This document shows positions 35,195 to 44,700 of a stretch of DNA of 64,000 nucleotides, in pieces. Every line of letters begins with the position of its first letter. Positions within the stretch are counted from its first letter, which is position 1. Origin of the DNA: a virus; the IMG/VR virus record IMGVR_UViG_3300030419_006726, positions 73,977 through 137,976 of that record, one strand, 5' to 3'. The notes beneath the pieces are model-generated. The model was not told the DNA's origin. It saw only the letters and a program-made list of their open reading frames with translations, and searched no databases. Both the position numbers and the translations under genes were made by a program.

Positions 35195-37123
35195 ATGAAG
35201 AGGTCTGATCTAAAAAAGATTCTTATGGAAGAGGCGCTTTCTATTTTAAGTGAGAAAATGTCTGAAGAGGATCGTTGCGAAAAGATAATGGCAATGACCA
35301 TGCAACAAATCGCAGACAACATGCTGCAAGACGAGTGGAGAGAGTGTCGGAAAAATGTAGATCTCAGGCAGAGAATCAAAGACAAGATTGATGACTCTAA
35401 GCCTGAAGAGCCGGCTGCAACATCATCTCCCGAAGAAGGCCCAACTGGGACACCTCCAGAAAGCATCACAGACCGCCCAGATCCTAGATCCGCCGGCAAA
35501 GCAAAACCAACAGGAGTTGCCCCGGGCGAAAGACCAACAAAAGTCCAGCCTACCGAGAAGCCCGCAGATGCAGCCGCAGAAGAAGAGGACGAAGACGCTA
35601 TTTATGGTCTAACCTCAAAAAAGAATCCAGAGTCTCTACTAAACATCTTAAGTAAAGCCGGCTTTGAAACAGGCGTGATTCGTAAAGTGATTGCTAAAAT
35701 GAAGCAATTAGCCGATGACGATAACATTGTGCTCGAAGCAGTCTCTCTTAGAGGCCGCGGCAGCGAACAAGACAGAGTTATGAACTCTGAAAGTGTTGGA
35801 GAATTAATATCATTAGTTAGAAGCCTGGGTCTCGATGCAGACCAGAACAGAGCTATGATGAAAGCTCTTAACAATTGGGGCAACAGAAATACAGTTAGAT
35901 TTGAAAAGCCGACATATGCTCCTGCTGCCCAACCCGCGCCAGAAAAACCTGCTGCGGGGCCAGAGAAACCTGCTGCGGGGCCAGAGAAAGAGGAGCCTCG
36001 CGCTGCAGGCGGGCTTACTGACGACCCCCCAGCCTACACGACTGCAGAAGATCCCGCACAAACTGCAGACGTGGATGTCGGTGAATTTGGTCTTAGTTCC
36101 GATCCTCCCTCAGAAGAAGGCCAGACTGATATCGCCTATTCCGGTTTAGGCTACGGAGATGCTTATGCGAAACGAAAGGAGGAAGAAGCCGTAGCAGCAG
36201 TTGGCGACATGGAAGAAAAAAGAAAGGCAGCGCTAGCTGCAGCTTTTGCTCGAAAAAAAGAAGCAACTGACAAATTCGAACGCGCACCTGAAGGCGACGA
36301 ACTTCTATCGGCATCGAATGCCGTGATGGACGCAGAACGGAAATTTAAAAAGGCAAAAAAGGCTCTCGAAGCGGAGTCCTCCCCGGAAGCTGTTGAAAAT
36401 TATCTGAAAGATGTGGAGGCTGACTTAGCTCGTATGAAAGACCTTCCCGCTGTTGAAGGGGATCCGTTTGATTTCACAGATTTCGATGAGAAAGAAGCCG
36501 CCGGTCTTGAGCCCGAAGGCGAAAAGGAGAAGCTTTCGAGAGAGGACTTGATAGCCCGGGCAATTAAAGATATTAAAAACATGGATGATATTCAAACGTT
36601 TCGATCTAGATATTTTGATCTCTTAAAAAAGACCGAATATTGGAAAGACGCGGGCTATAACGATTATGGAAAAGCAAAACATATTATTGACAAATCTATG
36701 GGAGACATTATAGCCAATGCAGATGAGATCGTACATGCTATTTCTAACCGATTGCAACTAGATGATGAGCACATTGAAGATATAAAGAAAATAACAAATT
36801 TTGGCGATAAAGAAAGAAGATTTGTACGACAATTAATAATGCTCTCAGCTGCAAAATTATGGGTCGAAGAGAAGTTTCCAAAAAACCCAGTGCTAGATGA
36901 TAAAACATACAAGAGGTGGAGAGCTACAAAAGGCGGCCAAACTTTAGTTGATAGATTGACTGACCCGAAGGTTCTTGCATCATTTGGGGAGGAGGTCGCA
37001 TCCTCTGGCGATCAGCCACTTGCGAGAACTGGCGCGGACGTGCGGCAGCTTGATGTTCAAGACTCGCTTCAAGAACAGAAGACATTTAATCGTTGGAAAT
37101 TATTAGCAGGAATAAGGGAGTAA
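35195..37123 (+). CDS. Large scaffold/cargo-like protein with gp21-type leader
   Basis: A 642-residue protein starting MKRSDLKKILMEEALSILSE, 2 bases after the protease gene. L-M-E (residues 10-12) offers a gp21 cut. Residues 65-135 and 230-310 are low-complexity Pro/Glu/Ala/Thr stretches, including an exact E-K-P-A-A-G-P repeat near 250-262. Two helical domains lie near 140-225 and 440-600. It ends K-T-F-N-R-W-K-L-L-A-G-I-R-E, the C-terminal motif also seen at the ends of the 37128 and 47640 genes. A prohead core component or internal protein is likely. Confidence 0.6.
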   Translation: MKRSDLKKILMEEALSILSEKMSEEDRCEKIMAMTMQQIADNMLQDEWRECRKNVDLRQRIKDKIDDSKPEEPAATSSPEEGPTGTPPESITDRPDPRSAGKAKPTGVAPGERPTKVQPTEKPADAAAEEEDEDAIYGLTSKKNPESLLNILSKAGFETGVIRKVIAKMKQLADDDNIVLEAVSLRGRGSEQDRVMNSESVGELISLVRSLGLDADQNRAMMKALNNWGNRNTVRFEKPTYAPAAQPAPEKPAAGPEKPAAGPEKEEPRAAGGLTDDPPAYTTAEDPAQTADVDVGEFGLSSDPPSEEGQTDIAYSGLGYGDAYAKRKEEEAVAAVGDMEEKRKAALAAAFARKKEATDKFERAPEGDELLSASNAVMDAERKFKKAKKALEAESSPEAVENYLKDVEADLARMKDLPAVEGDPFDFTDFDEKEAAGLEPEGEKEKLSREDLIARAIKDIKNMDDIQTFRSRYFDLLKKTEYWKDAGYNDYGKAKHIIDKSMGDIIANADEIVHAISNRLQLDDEHIEDIKKITNFGDKERRFVRQLIMLSAAKLWVEEKFPKNPVLDDKTYKRWRATKGGQTLVDRLTDPKVLASFGEEVASSGDQPLARTGADVRQLDVQDSLQEQKTFNRWKLLAGIRE

Positions 37124-37127
37124 ATCA

Positions 37128-38027
37128 ATGAGTACCAATATTACAAAATCACAGCTTAAAAAACTATTAAAAGAAGAATTCAAGAGAAGATTGAAAGAGA
37201 GGGCCGACCCTGCAGGGGTGGATCCAAATCGATTCCCGACAAAATTAAGTCAAGTAAAGGCAGATCCTGAAGATGCTAGGCGCGATGCCACTGGCGGTAC
37301 CGCTGACGGTGCACAGCCCGACGATGTTATTGGTGTTACTCCAAATTATACAGCACCGGTCGCCCAACTAAAGCCCTCTCAGTCGAGTATGAATATTGCA
37401 AAGGCCATGGCCCAGGCGCTATCAATGCTTGCTGGTAAAATGGATACTGGTGGAGATTTGGGAGCATTTATTAGTAACGATGGTCACATTATGGATGGCC
37501 ACCATCGCTGGGTTGCGACTGCAATGGTGGATCCTTCAAAAGAGGTTGGCGGATATCTGGTGGACTTTCCTGGCACCCAGTTGATTGCAATTCTAAACGC
37601 TATCACGGTTGGTCGCCTAGGCAATCCCGATGGGAAAGCCGGAAAAGGAGGCTTTGAACAATTTCAGCCAGAACCAATCTTGAGGCAGTTGACGGAATAC
37701 TACCAAAACGGTATCCCTGGAAAATTCCCTTGGTCACCAGAAGAGGTGCAGCAAACTGTGCACGAACACGGCGGTGGAGAAGGGGAGCAAGCTATTCGAG
37801 CACTAGCTGGTAGGTTTGCAAAAAATGTGACGGCTCTTAAATTTGAGGTTCCACCCGGCGCCCCCGCAAGACCTGACATGCCCGTTATTGATGGCGACAA
37901 GGCTATCAAGACAGCTGTCGGAGCCCTTGCTGGCGGCGAGGTAGATGTCAATGAACCGTATGCCGATCAGCAGGAAGTTGCAGAGGCAAAAACATATGAT
38001 CGCTGGAAAGAACTTATTAAAGGCTAA
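37128..38027 (+). CDS. ParB-like-domain protein with MKITK-type leader
   Basis: A 299-residue protein. Residues 1-19 (opening MSTNITKSQLKKLLKEE) repeat the MKITK cassette with a three-residue extension; L-K-E (14-16) fits gp21. Residues 80-135 carry ParB/sulfiredoxin-fold marks: L-K-P-S-Q (81-85), a Lys/Ala helix, then I-S-N-D-G-H-I-M-D-G-H-H-R-W (115-128). Such domains bind nucleotide and in some families cut DNA. The C-terminus K-T-Y-D-R-W-K-E-L-I-K-G repeats the motif of the preceding gene. I infer a packaged, possibly injected, nucleotide-binding or nuclease protein. Confidence 0.65.
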   Translation: MSTNITKSQLKKLLKEEFKRRLKERADPAGVDPNRFPTKLSQVKADPEDARRDATGGTADGAQPDDVIGVTPNYTAPVAQLKPSQSSMNIAKAMAQALSMLAGKMDTGGDLGAFISNDGHIMDGHHRWVATAMVDPSKEVGGYLVDFPGTQLIAILNAITVGRLGNPDGKAGKGGFEQFQPEPILRQLTEYYQNGIPGKFPWSPEEVQQTVHEHGGGEGEQAIRALAGRFAKNVTALKFEVPPGAPARPDMPVIDGDKAIKTAVGALAGGEVDVNEPYADQQEVAEAKTYDRWKELIKG

Positions 38028-38031
38028 AAAA

Positions 38032-38463
38032 ATGAAAAGATCAGAATTAAAACAAATTTTAAAACCCTTAATTAAAGAATGCATCAAAGAAGCAATTCTT
38101 GAAGAGGGGCTGTTGTCAAATGTTGTTTCAGAAGTTGTTAAAGGCTTGGGAACAAACACGATTGTTGAGCAAAAAGCCCAACCGGCTCCAAGACTAGCGA
38201 TTAATGAAGAACGCGAGCGGGAACAAATTAGGGCTCAAACCACCAACACAAGAAAGAAAATGCTTGATGCTATTGGTGCTGCTAGCACGATCAATGGCGT
38301 TAATATTTTTGAGGGCACTGAGCCACTTAGACGCGGCGGTTCAGCCGGTCCTGCCGGCCCCTCTTCACCGCTAGGCGATGTAGACCCTGGAGATCCAGGC
38401 ATTAATATTGATGGCATCTTTTCTGTTGGCGGATCAAAGTGGAAGGCATTGATGGGTAAATAA
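38032..38463 (+). CDS. Small head-internal protein candidate
   Basis: A 143-residue protein. I choose the ATG at 38032, giving MKRSELKQILKPLIKE, close to the start of the 35195 gene; the frame also opens further upstream inside the previous gene. The I-K-E at residues 14-16 fits gp21. The middle is helical and charged; residues 95-125 are Gly/Pro/Ser-rich. The end G-G-S-K-W-K-A-L-M-G-K resembles the K-W-K/R-W-K C-terminal motif. Probably a small core or internal protein related by signals, not body, to its two upstream neighbours. Confidence 0.55.
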   Translation: MKRSELKQILKPLIKECIKEAILEEGLLSNVVSEVVKGLGTNTIVEQKAQPAPRLAINEEREREQIRAQTTNTRKKMLDAIGAASTINGVNIFEGTEPLRRGGSAGPAGPSSPLGDVDPGDPGINIDGIFSVGGSKWKALMGK

Positions 38464-38464
38464 A

Positions 38465-38722
38465 ATGGCAAATAAAATAAATATTGCGGTCAAGGCCAGA
38501 CCGAGAGAAAAGGCTGACAGATTAATAAGAAGATTTATCAAGAAAGTTAAAAAAGAAAAGATTGTTGAAAGGTTCCGCGAGAACAGGTATTACAATCCGC
38601 CATCCATAAAGAAGAGGCTAAAGAGAGAAAGGGCACAAAGACAGCGAGAGCGGGACTTGGCAAAGCTCAAAAAGAAGCAACAACGCAGATTAAAAAACAG
38701 ACAAACACGAAATAAAAACTAA
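38465..38722 (+). CDS. rpsU: Ribosomal protein bS21 homologue
   Basis: An 85-residue, extremely basic protein. Residues 10-60 follow bS21: V-K-A-R, then L-I-R-R-F-I-K-K-V-K-K-E-K-I-V-E-R-F-R, then Y-Y-N-P-P-S-x-K-K-R and a long Arg/Lys helix. The hallmark is the aromatic-x-x-P-[ST]-x-x-[RK]-[KR] segment. bS21 joins the 30S subunit late and affects mRNA binding; phage copies are known, notably in pelagiphages and large phages. It may exchange into host ribosomes to favour phage messages. Its location among head genes, after cargo-like proteins, is unusual and suggests late expression or packaging. No clear gp21 site is seen at its N-terminus. Confidence 0.8.
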   Translation: MANKINIAVKARPREKADRLIRRFIKKVKKEKIVERFRENRYYNPPSIKKRLKRERAQRQRERDLAKLKKKQQRRLKNRQTRNKN

Positions 38723-38731
38723 TTATATAAG
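38718..38731 (+). promoter_or_regulatory. Putative late element ACTAATTATATAAG
   Basis: A copy of the recurring element overlapping the end of the bS21 gene, 17 bases before the start of the appendage gene cluster and just before its AAGGAG site. Confidence 0.4.
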
Positions 38732-38748
38732 ATTTAAGGAGAAAACAT

Positions 38749-39237
38749 ATGTCACGATGGTATAACGAAGGAAATAGCGCGTCCGAGAACGGCGCCGCGG
38801 GCCAGCGATTCAATCTTCGAAGCGGTGGAAGAAGTAGACACGTTGTTAATATTGCAGGGCCAGGAAGGACTGGAGATGCTGCATATACATTTACAGAAGC
38901 CACCAGCGCGCCATCGGCAGCAACAGATGGCTATAAGAATGATGGCTTGCAGAAAACTTTGCATATTTTAGCGATGAACAACAATACTGGTCAAAATTGC
39001 GCTCTTAAGATTTGGGCTTATCATTCGTTTGCTGGCCAGTGGGCTATATTGCAGGGGGTGGATCCAACGGATGGCACTCATCACGACATTGTTCTTACGA
39101 TTGCTGATGATAGCGATGATTATTTTATTGTTCCCATCGAGGGAGTAGAAAGGATTGCAATTCAATGCACCAATTATAATAGTGGTGCCAATGATCCGGA
39201 GAACGTGACAGTCTATTTGGGTGTGAACAGTATTTGA
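38749..39237 (+). CDS. Structural protein, beta-rich
   Basis: A 162-residue protein with AAGGAG upstream. A polar, Gly/Arg/Asn-rich N-terminus precedes about 115 residues of alternating hydrophobic and polar residues with several Trp and Tyr, typical of a beta-sandwich. It opens the appendage cluster of four genes and may be a small decoration or fibre-associated subunit. No known family recognised; small size and lack of a leader argue against an internal head protein. Confidence 0.55.
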   Translation: MSRWYNEGNSASENGAAGQRFNLRSGGRSRHVVNIAGPGRTGDAAYTFTEATSAPSAATDGYKNDGLQKTLHILAMNNNTGQNCALKIWAYHSFAGQWAILQGVDPTDGTHHDIVLTIADDSDDYFIVPIEGVERIAIQCTNYNSGANDPENVTVYLGVNSI

Positions 39238-39260
39238 TATTTTTCAGTGGGAGCAAGTAA

Positions 39261-41759
39261 ATGGCAGAATTTGGATGGTCATACATAAGTTGCGGAGATG
39301 TTCTTACCGGTTCTGGTGGGCCCCACGGAGCAGTTCAGTTCAAAACGCCCGGTGGTATTGATGGCTCAGCTGCATTTATTTATGACACCGGATCAAACAG
39401 GGTGGGAATTGGTCTCGATTGGCCAAACATGGATGGGAATACCCTTCCAGATGCCGCACTACACGTTGTCGGAGATGTGTCCGTAACAGGAACGATTTAC
39501 GCCACAGAGTATCAAATCCTTAATGTGACAAGGGTAGAGGAAGAGGGCTCCACAAAGTTCGGTACAAATGCGGATGACGATCATGAATTCACCGGTAGTC
39601 TAAAAGTCAACGGCACACTTACCACAAATGGCACAGTCACTTTAGGCGATGCGTCAGATGACGTAATAACATCCACTGGAAAACTAACAGCTTCCGCTGG
39701 TATTTTGATACCTGATAGCGAGAACGCTACAGATCCGACCAACACGACCGTTGGACTTCACCTTGGTACCGGTGCCGATTTAAGCATTTATCATAACGGT
39801 ACAAATTCCCATATTGCAAACGCCACCGGAGATTTAAAAATTCAATCTACCGTTAATTCGGCAGAGTGTATTTTAATTCGTGCGAATGGTGGAACATCAG
39901 AAACAATTAAGATATATTCTGATCAAGGCACAGCTGGCAATTCTATCACATTGGCGTCAGACGCTGGTGGGATTTTGTTTAATTTAGATGCCACCAGTGG
40001 CAAGAAGATACACGCAGATGTCGAAAGCACTGATGCGGATTCTATTCATTTAGACTCTGAGGGCGGGATTAAATTAGAGTCTGACGCGCATCCAGTTAAT
40101 ATTACTGGTGATCTTGTGGTCAGTGGAAGTAGTATTATATTGGGCAATGCCGATACAGATGTTATATCATTGACCGGCCAAGTGACGGCATCAGCCGGTA
40201 TTTTAATTCCCGATGCCGATGCTGTAGATAAAACTTTGCAAATCGGAACTGGTGGTGATTTTTATATTGCTCACGATGGTACTGATACGGCCCTTACAAA
40301 TGCCACGGGTAAGCTTAAAATTACATCAACCGTCAACGCTGCAGAGGCTATTCGAATTAGAGCAAACGGCGGTACAGACGAAACAATTAAGATATATTCT
40401 GATCAAGGCACAGGTACTGATTCAATTTCGCTGGTATCAGATGCGGGTGGTGTCACAGTAGAGGCTGACCTATACGTTACACAGAAGATAGTTCATGTCG
40501 GTGATACTGATACTTATATCGACTTTACAACTGACGACATAAATTTTCAAGTTGGCGGCGTCAATTTTCTAGATCTTACCGAGGATACTCAAAACGAAGT
40601 AACTTTTAATGAGGGTGGCGCTGACGTTGACTTTAGAGTCGAATCTGCAGATGAATCCCATATGCTTTTTATCGAGGGCTCTTCCAATAGGATGAGCATC
40701 GGTGACAACACAGGATCCCCCGGCGCTACATTAGAAGTTAAAAATCACGCTTCTGCCGGCGCTACTGGGGTGCCACTTGTGCAACTAAATAGCAACGACA
40801 CCGACCAACAATGCCTCGATATTAATGCTTCTAATATTACCGCAAACGTAGTTAATGTAACAGCAAACGCTGTAACAACAGCAAGAGTGCTTGCTATTGG
40901 CGCAGACGGATTAACAACTGGTAATGCTTTTTATGTTGATGATAATTCAGCAGATACGGGAACAAGAAATACCGCAATCGTAATTCAGAATAATGCTGCA
41001 GCAATTGCCGCCACAGCGTTCACAGTACAATCAGATGGCGGTATTACAGGAATAAAACTAGACAAGAATTTCTCAGATACTACCGCAGCAACAGTAACCG
41101 GCCTGAATATAGATTTTGATAAGACTGGCGCCAGCACGTCAAACAACACCATGTACGGTCTCAATATTGACATGGACAACACGACAGCCACCAATGGTAA
41201 CAACTATATGTATGGCTTACACGTCACCCCGACGCTTACGCACGCTGCTGACGCCGGCGGAGCCTTTGTATACGGCGCGCTCATTAATGCACAAGGTGGA
41301 ACAAACGGCAGCAGCCTCATCACAGGCGCAAGAGTCGAAGCAGGTGGCGGCGATATCAACTATGGAATCCAGCTTGACGTTGAGGATGGTGGTGTCGATC
41401 TTAGAATTGAAAGTTCGGCCGATAGTGGCGATTATTTCCAGATTCAAACCACCACCCACGGTGCAACAACAATTACAACAGTTGATGATGACGCTGCTGC
41501 TGCTGATCTTACATTTACTATTGACGGTGATATTATTTTAGGTCCTGCCGGCGGCGATGTTCTTCCGGACGGCGACAATACTAGAAATCTAGGCTCAGCT
41601 GCGAAGCGTTGGGCCAATATATATACCGGCGACTTGCATCTTAAGAATGATCGCGGTGATTGGACAATTGTTGAGGAAGAAGACTTTTTGTGTGTAATTA
41701 ATAATAAGACAGGTAAGAAATTTAAAATGAACCTGATTCCATTGGAGGATGATGAGTAA
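39261..41759 (+). CDS. Tail-fibre/appendage protein with beta-repeat body
   Basis: An 832-residue protein of repeated Thr/Ser/Gly/Asn segments such as G-K-L-T-A-S-A-G-I-L-I-P-D and S-D-Q-G-T-x-x-x-S-I-x-L-x-S-D-A-G-G, which are typical of trimeric beta-helix fibres. The closing module (R-N-L-G-S-A-A-K-R-W-A-N-I-Y, then H-L-K-N-D-R-G-D-W-T and N-N-K-T-G-K-K-F-K) is one I recognise from many marine phage fibres, probably a docking or registration cap. Parts are paralogous to the next gene. Its stop overlaps the next ATG (TAATG). Likely forms a host-contact or neck appendage. Confidence 0.7.
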   Translation: MAEFGWSYISCGDVLTGSGGPHGAVQFKTPGGIDGSAAFIYDTGSNRVGIGLDWPNMDGNTLPDAALHVVGDVSVTGTIYATEYQILNVTRVEEEGSTKFGTNADDDHEFTGSLKVNGTLTTNGTVTLGDASDDVITSTGKLTASAGILIPDSENATDPTNTTVGLHLGTGADLSIYHNGTNSHIANATGDLKIQSTVNSAECILIRANGGTSETIKIYSDQGTAGNSITLASDAGGILFNLDATSGKKIHADVESTDADSIHLDSEGGIKLESDAHPVNITGDLVVSGSSIILGNADTDVISLTGQVTASAGILIPDADAVDKTLQIGTGGDFYIAHDGTDTALTNATGKLKITSTVNAAEAIRIRANGGTDETIKIYSDQGTGTDSISLVSDAGGVTVEADLYVTQKIVHVGDTDTYIDFTTDDINFQVGGVNFLDLTEDTQNEVTFNEGGADVDFRVESADESHMLFIEGSSNRMSIGDNTGSPGATLEVKNHASAGATGVPLVQLNSNDTDQQCLDINASNITANVVNVTANAVTTARVLAIGADGLTTGNAFYVDDNSADTGTRNTAIVIQNNAAAIAATAFTVQSDGGITGIKLDKNFSDTTAATVTGLNIDFDKTGASTSNNTMYGLNIDMDNTTATNGNNYMYGLHVTPTLTHAADAGGAFVYGALINAQGGTNGSSLITGARVEAGGGDINYGIQLDVEDGGVDLRIESSADSGDYFQIQTTTHGATTITTVDDDAAAADLTFTIDGDIILGPAGGDVLPDGDNTRNLGSAAKRWANIYTGDLHLKNDRGDWTIVEEEDFLCVINNKTGKKFKMNLIPLEDDE

Positions 41760-44700
41760 TGGCTCTTATAGGTGAAATAACTGGTTCAGGTGGACTTACA
41801 GCGTCCGGAAGTGTTTTTATTAGTGGATCCCTACAACTTTCGCAAGAAACTGGTGATCCAACCATCCTTGAAAACATGGGTGGTGCCATTTATATTAAAG
41901 AAGACACAGATGGGGCAGACCAGTTTTATTTTAGAAATTCTGCCGGCACCGTTACACAATTAGGTTCTGCCGGGGCTGCAACCGATAATACTTGGACTGG
42001 AGTTAACACTTTTGATGGCGAGATAACTGCTTCAAGCGGACTTCTTTTTGCTGATGATAAGAAGCTCTATTTTGGAACAGATAAAGACTGGTCAATTGAA
42101 TATGATGAAGACGGTGACGATGATTTAGTAATGACGGGCGATAAGTTGAGTATCGAAAGTTCGACTGCCGGCAGACCCAGAGTTACAATTAAAAATACAA
42201 CCAACGATGCAAACAGCGCGACATTGCGTTTCGTTAAAGATAAAGGAGCCGCAGGTGCTGCTGATGACAATGTAGGGGTGATTGAGTTTTACGGAGATGA
42301 CGCAAACCAAGATCAAGTATTGTTTGGGCGTATTAGAACGCGAGTTGCGGTGCACACAAATGGCCAAGAAGGCGGAAAGATGCATCTTTCAGTTGCCTCC
42401 CATGATGGAGAATTAAATCACGGTCTCGTCATCACAGACGGTAACGCCGAAGACGAAGTAGATGTAACAGTTGGTAATGGCTCTGCTTCTAGGACCACCA
42501 TCGCCGGCGACATGACGATTACAACGATTGCAAATCCTGGTTCTGATGTGGACAAGTTCTTAGTTTCGAACAGTGGAGTCGTAGGGTTCAGGACTGGTGC
42601 AGAGGTCGCTTCAGACATTGGTGCTACGTCAACTACCGCAACCAACAACTTTACCGGCGATGTGACCGCCTCACAAGGCTTGACAATTCCTGATGATACT
42701 TTGTTGAGGTTCGGAAATGCTTCTGGTGGCGATGCCACTATTGAATATGACGAAGACGGAACAGACGAGCTTCGGTTCGCTGGCGCTGCAGTAACATTCG
42801 AACAAGCAACCTCCTTTGATGCAAATGTGACACTAGGAAATGCGGCATCAGATGTTACAACTGTAACCGGTCAGTTAACTGCATCTTCTGGCATAGCAAT
42901 CACGGGCTCTATTCACATTGGTGCTAGCCTTACGAATGCTGGTGGCGATACTGACAAATTCTTATGCGTTGATCCAGACGGAGAATTGAGATTTCGAACC
43001 GGCGCAGAGGTTGCCTCCGATATTGATGCGGTGGCTGCTGATGCCAATATTACTTTCACCGGAAAATTGACAGCTTCAAATGGGCTTTTAATTAGCAATC
43101 TTGAGAATCCTGGCTCCGATGTTGATAAGTTCTTGGTTTCAAACAGCGGGTTAATTCAGTTTCGTACTGGAGCAGAAGTCGCTTCTGATATAGGTGCCAC
43201 TTCAACTACCGCGACTAACAACTTTACCGGTGATATGACTGCTTCACAAGGATTGGCTATTCCGGATGATACCTTGCTCAGATTTGGTAACGCTTCTGGT
43301 GGTGATGCCACTATTGAATATGATGAAGATGGAACAGATGAGCTAAGATTTGCCGGCGCTGCAGTAACATTCGAACAAGCAGCCTCCTTTGATGCAAATG
43401 TGACACTAGGAAATGCGGCCACCGACGTTACAACTGTAACTGGCCAACTAACAGCTTCTAATGGTGTGGCCATCACGGGCTCTATTCATATTGGTGCTAG
43501 CCTTACAAACGCCGGCGCCGACACTGACAAGTTTCTTTGCGTTGATCCAGATGGTGAATTAAGATTCCGTACTGGCGCTGAAGTGGCTTCTGATATTGAT
43601 GCAACTGCAACCACTGCAACCAATAATTTTACTGGAGATGTGACCGCTTCTCAGGGTTTGACTATTCCTGATGATACTTTATTAAGATTTGGCAATGCAT
43701 CCGGCGGCGATGCCACTATCGAATACGATGAAAATGGCACTGATGAACTTCGGTTCGCTGGCGCTGCAGTAACCTTTGAGCAGGCCGTTTCTTTTGATGG
43801 AAATGTGACATTGGGGCTCTCTAATGCAGATGCGGTTACGGTTCCAGCACAACTTACTGCTTCAGAAGGTCTTCTCATCAAAGATGACAGGAAACTATAT
43901 TTTGGCGATGGCCAGGATTGGTCAATAGAATACGATGAAGATGGCGATGACGACCTTAAGATGACTGGGACTACCCTCACAGTTGCAAGTGATACTGTTA
44001 CTTTTACCTCAGAAGCATCAACCGATCCTTTGGTTATAATTAAGAATTACACTAATGACGAGAACGGAGCGCGCCTACGGTTTGTAAAAGATAAAGGCGC
44101 TGCCGGCGCAGCAAATGATGTTGCAGGTGTTATTGAATTCTATGCCGATGACGCCAGTCAAGATCAGGTCTTGTTTTCTGAAATTAAATCTCAGGTTGCG
44201 GTACACACAAATGGTCAAGAGGGTGGTAAGTTAAGCTTATCAGTTGCTTCTCACGATGGTGAAAGTCAGCCTGGACTTGTTATTACTGACGGTTCTGCAG
44301 AGGATGAAGTTGATGTAACAGTAGGCAACGGCTCTGCCTCTAGAACGACAATAAGCGGCGATATGACAATTACAACTATCGCAAATCCTGGCTCTGATGT
44401 TGATAAATTTTTAGTTTCAAACAGTGGCGTTGTGGGATTCAGAACCGGAGCAGAGGTTGCTTCAGATATCGGCGCTACGTCAACTACTGCAACCAATAAC
44501 TTTACCGGAGATTTAACCGCTTCGCAAGGTCTGTCTATCCCTGACGACACTTTGTTGAGATTTGGTAATGCTTCTGGTGGTGATGCTACATTTGAGTACG
44601 ACGAAGATGGCACAGACACGCTTTTGTATGCCGGCGCCTCTTTAAGAATTTCTGATGATGTAAAATTAGAGTTTGGCTCTGGAGGAGACGCTACAATTGA

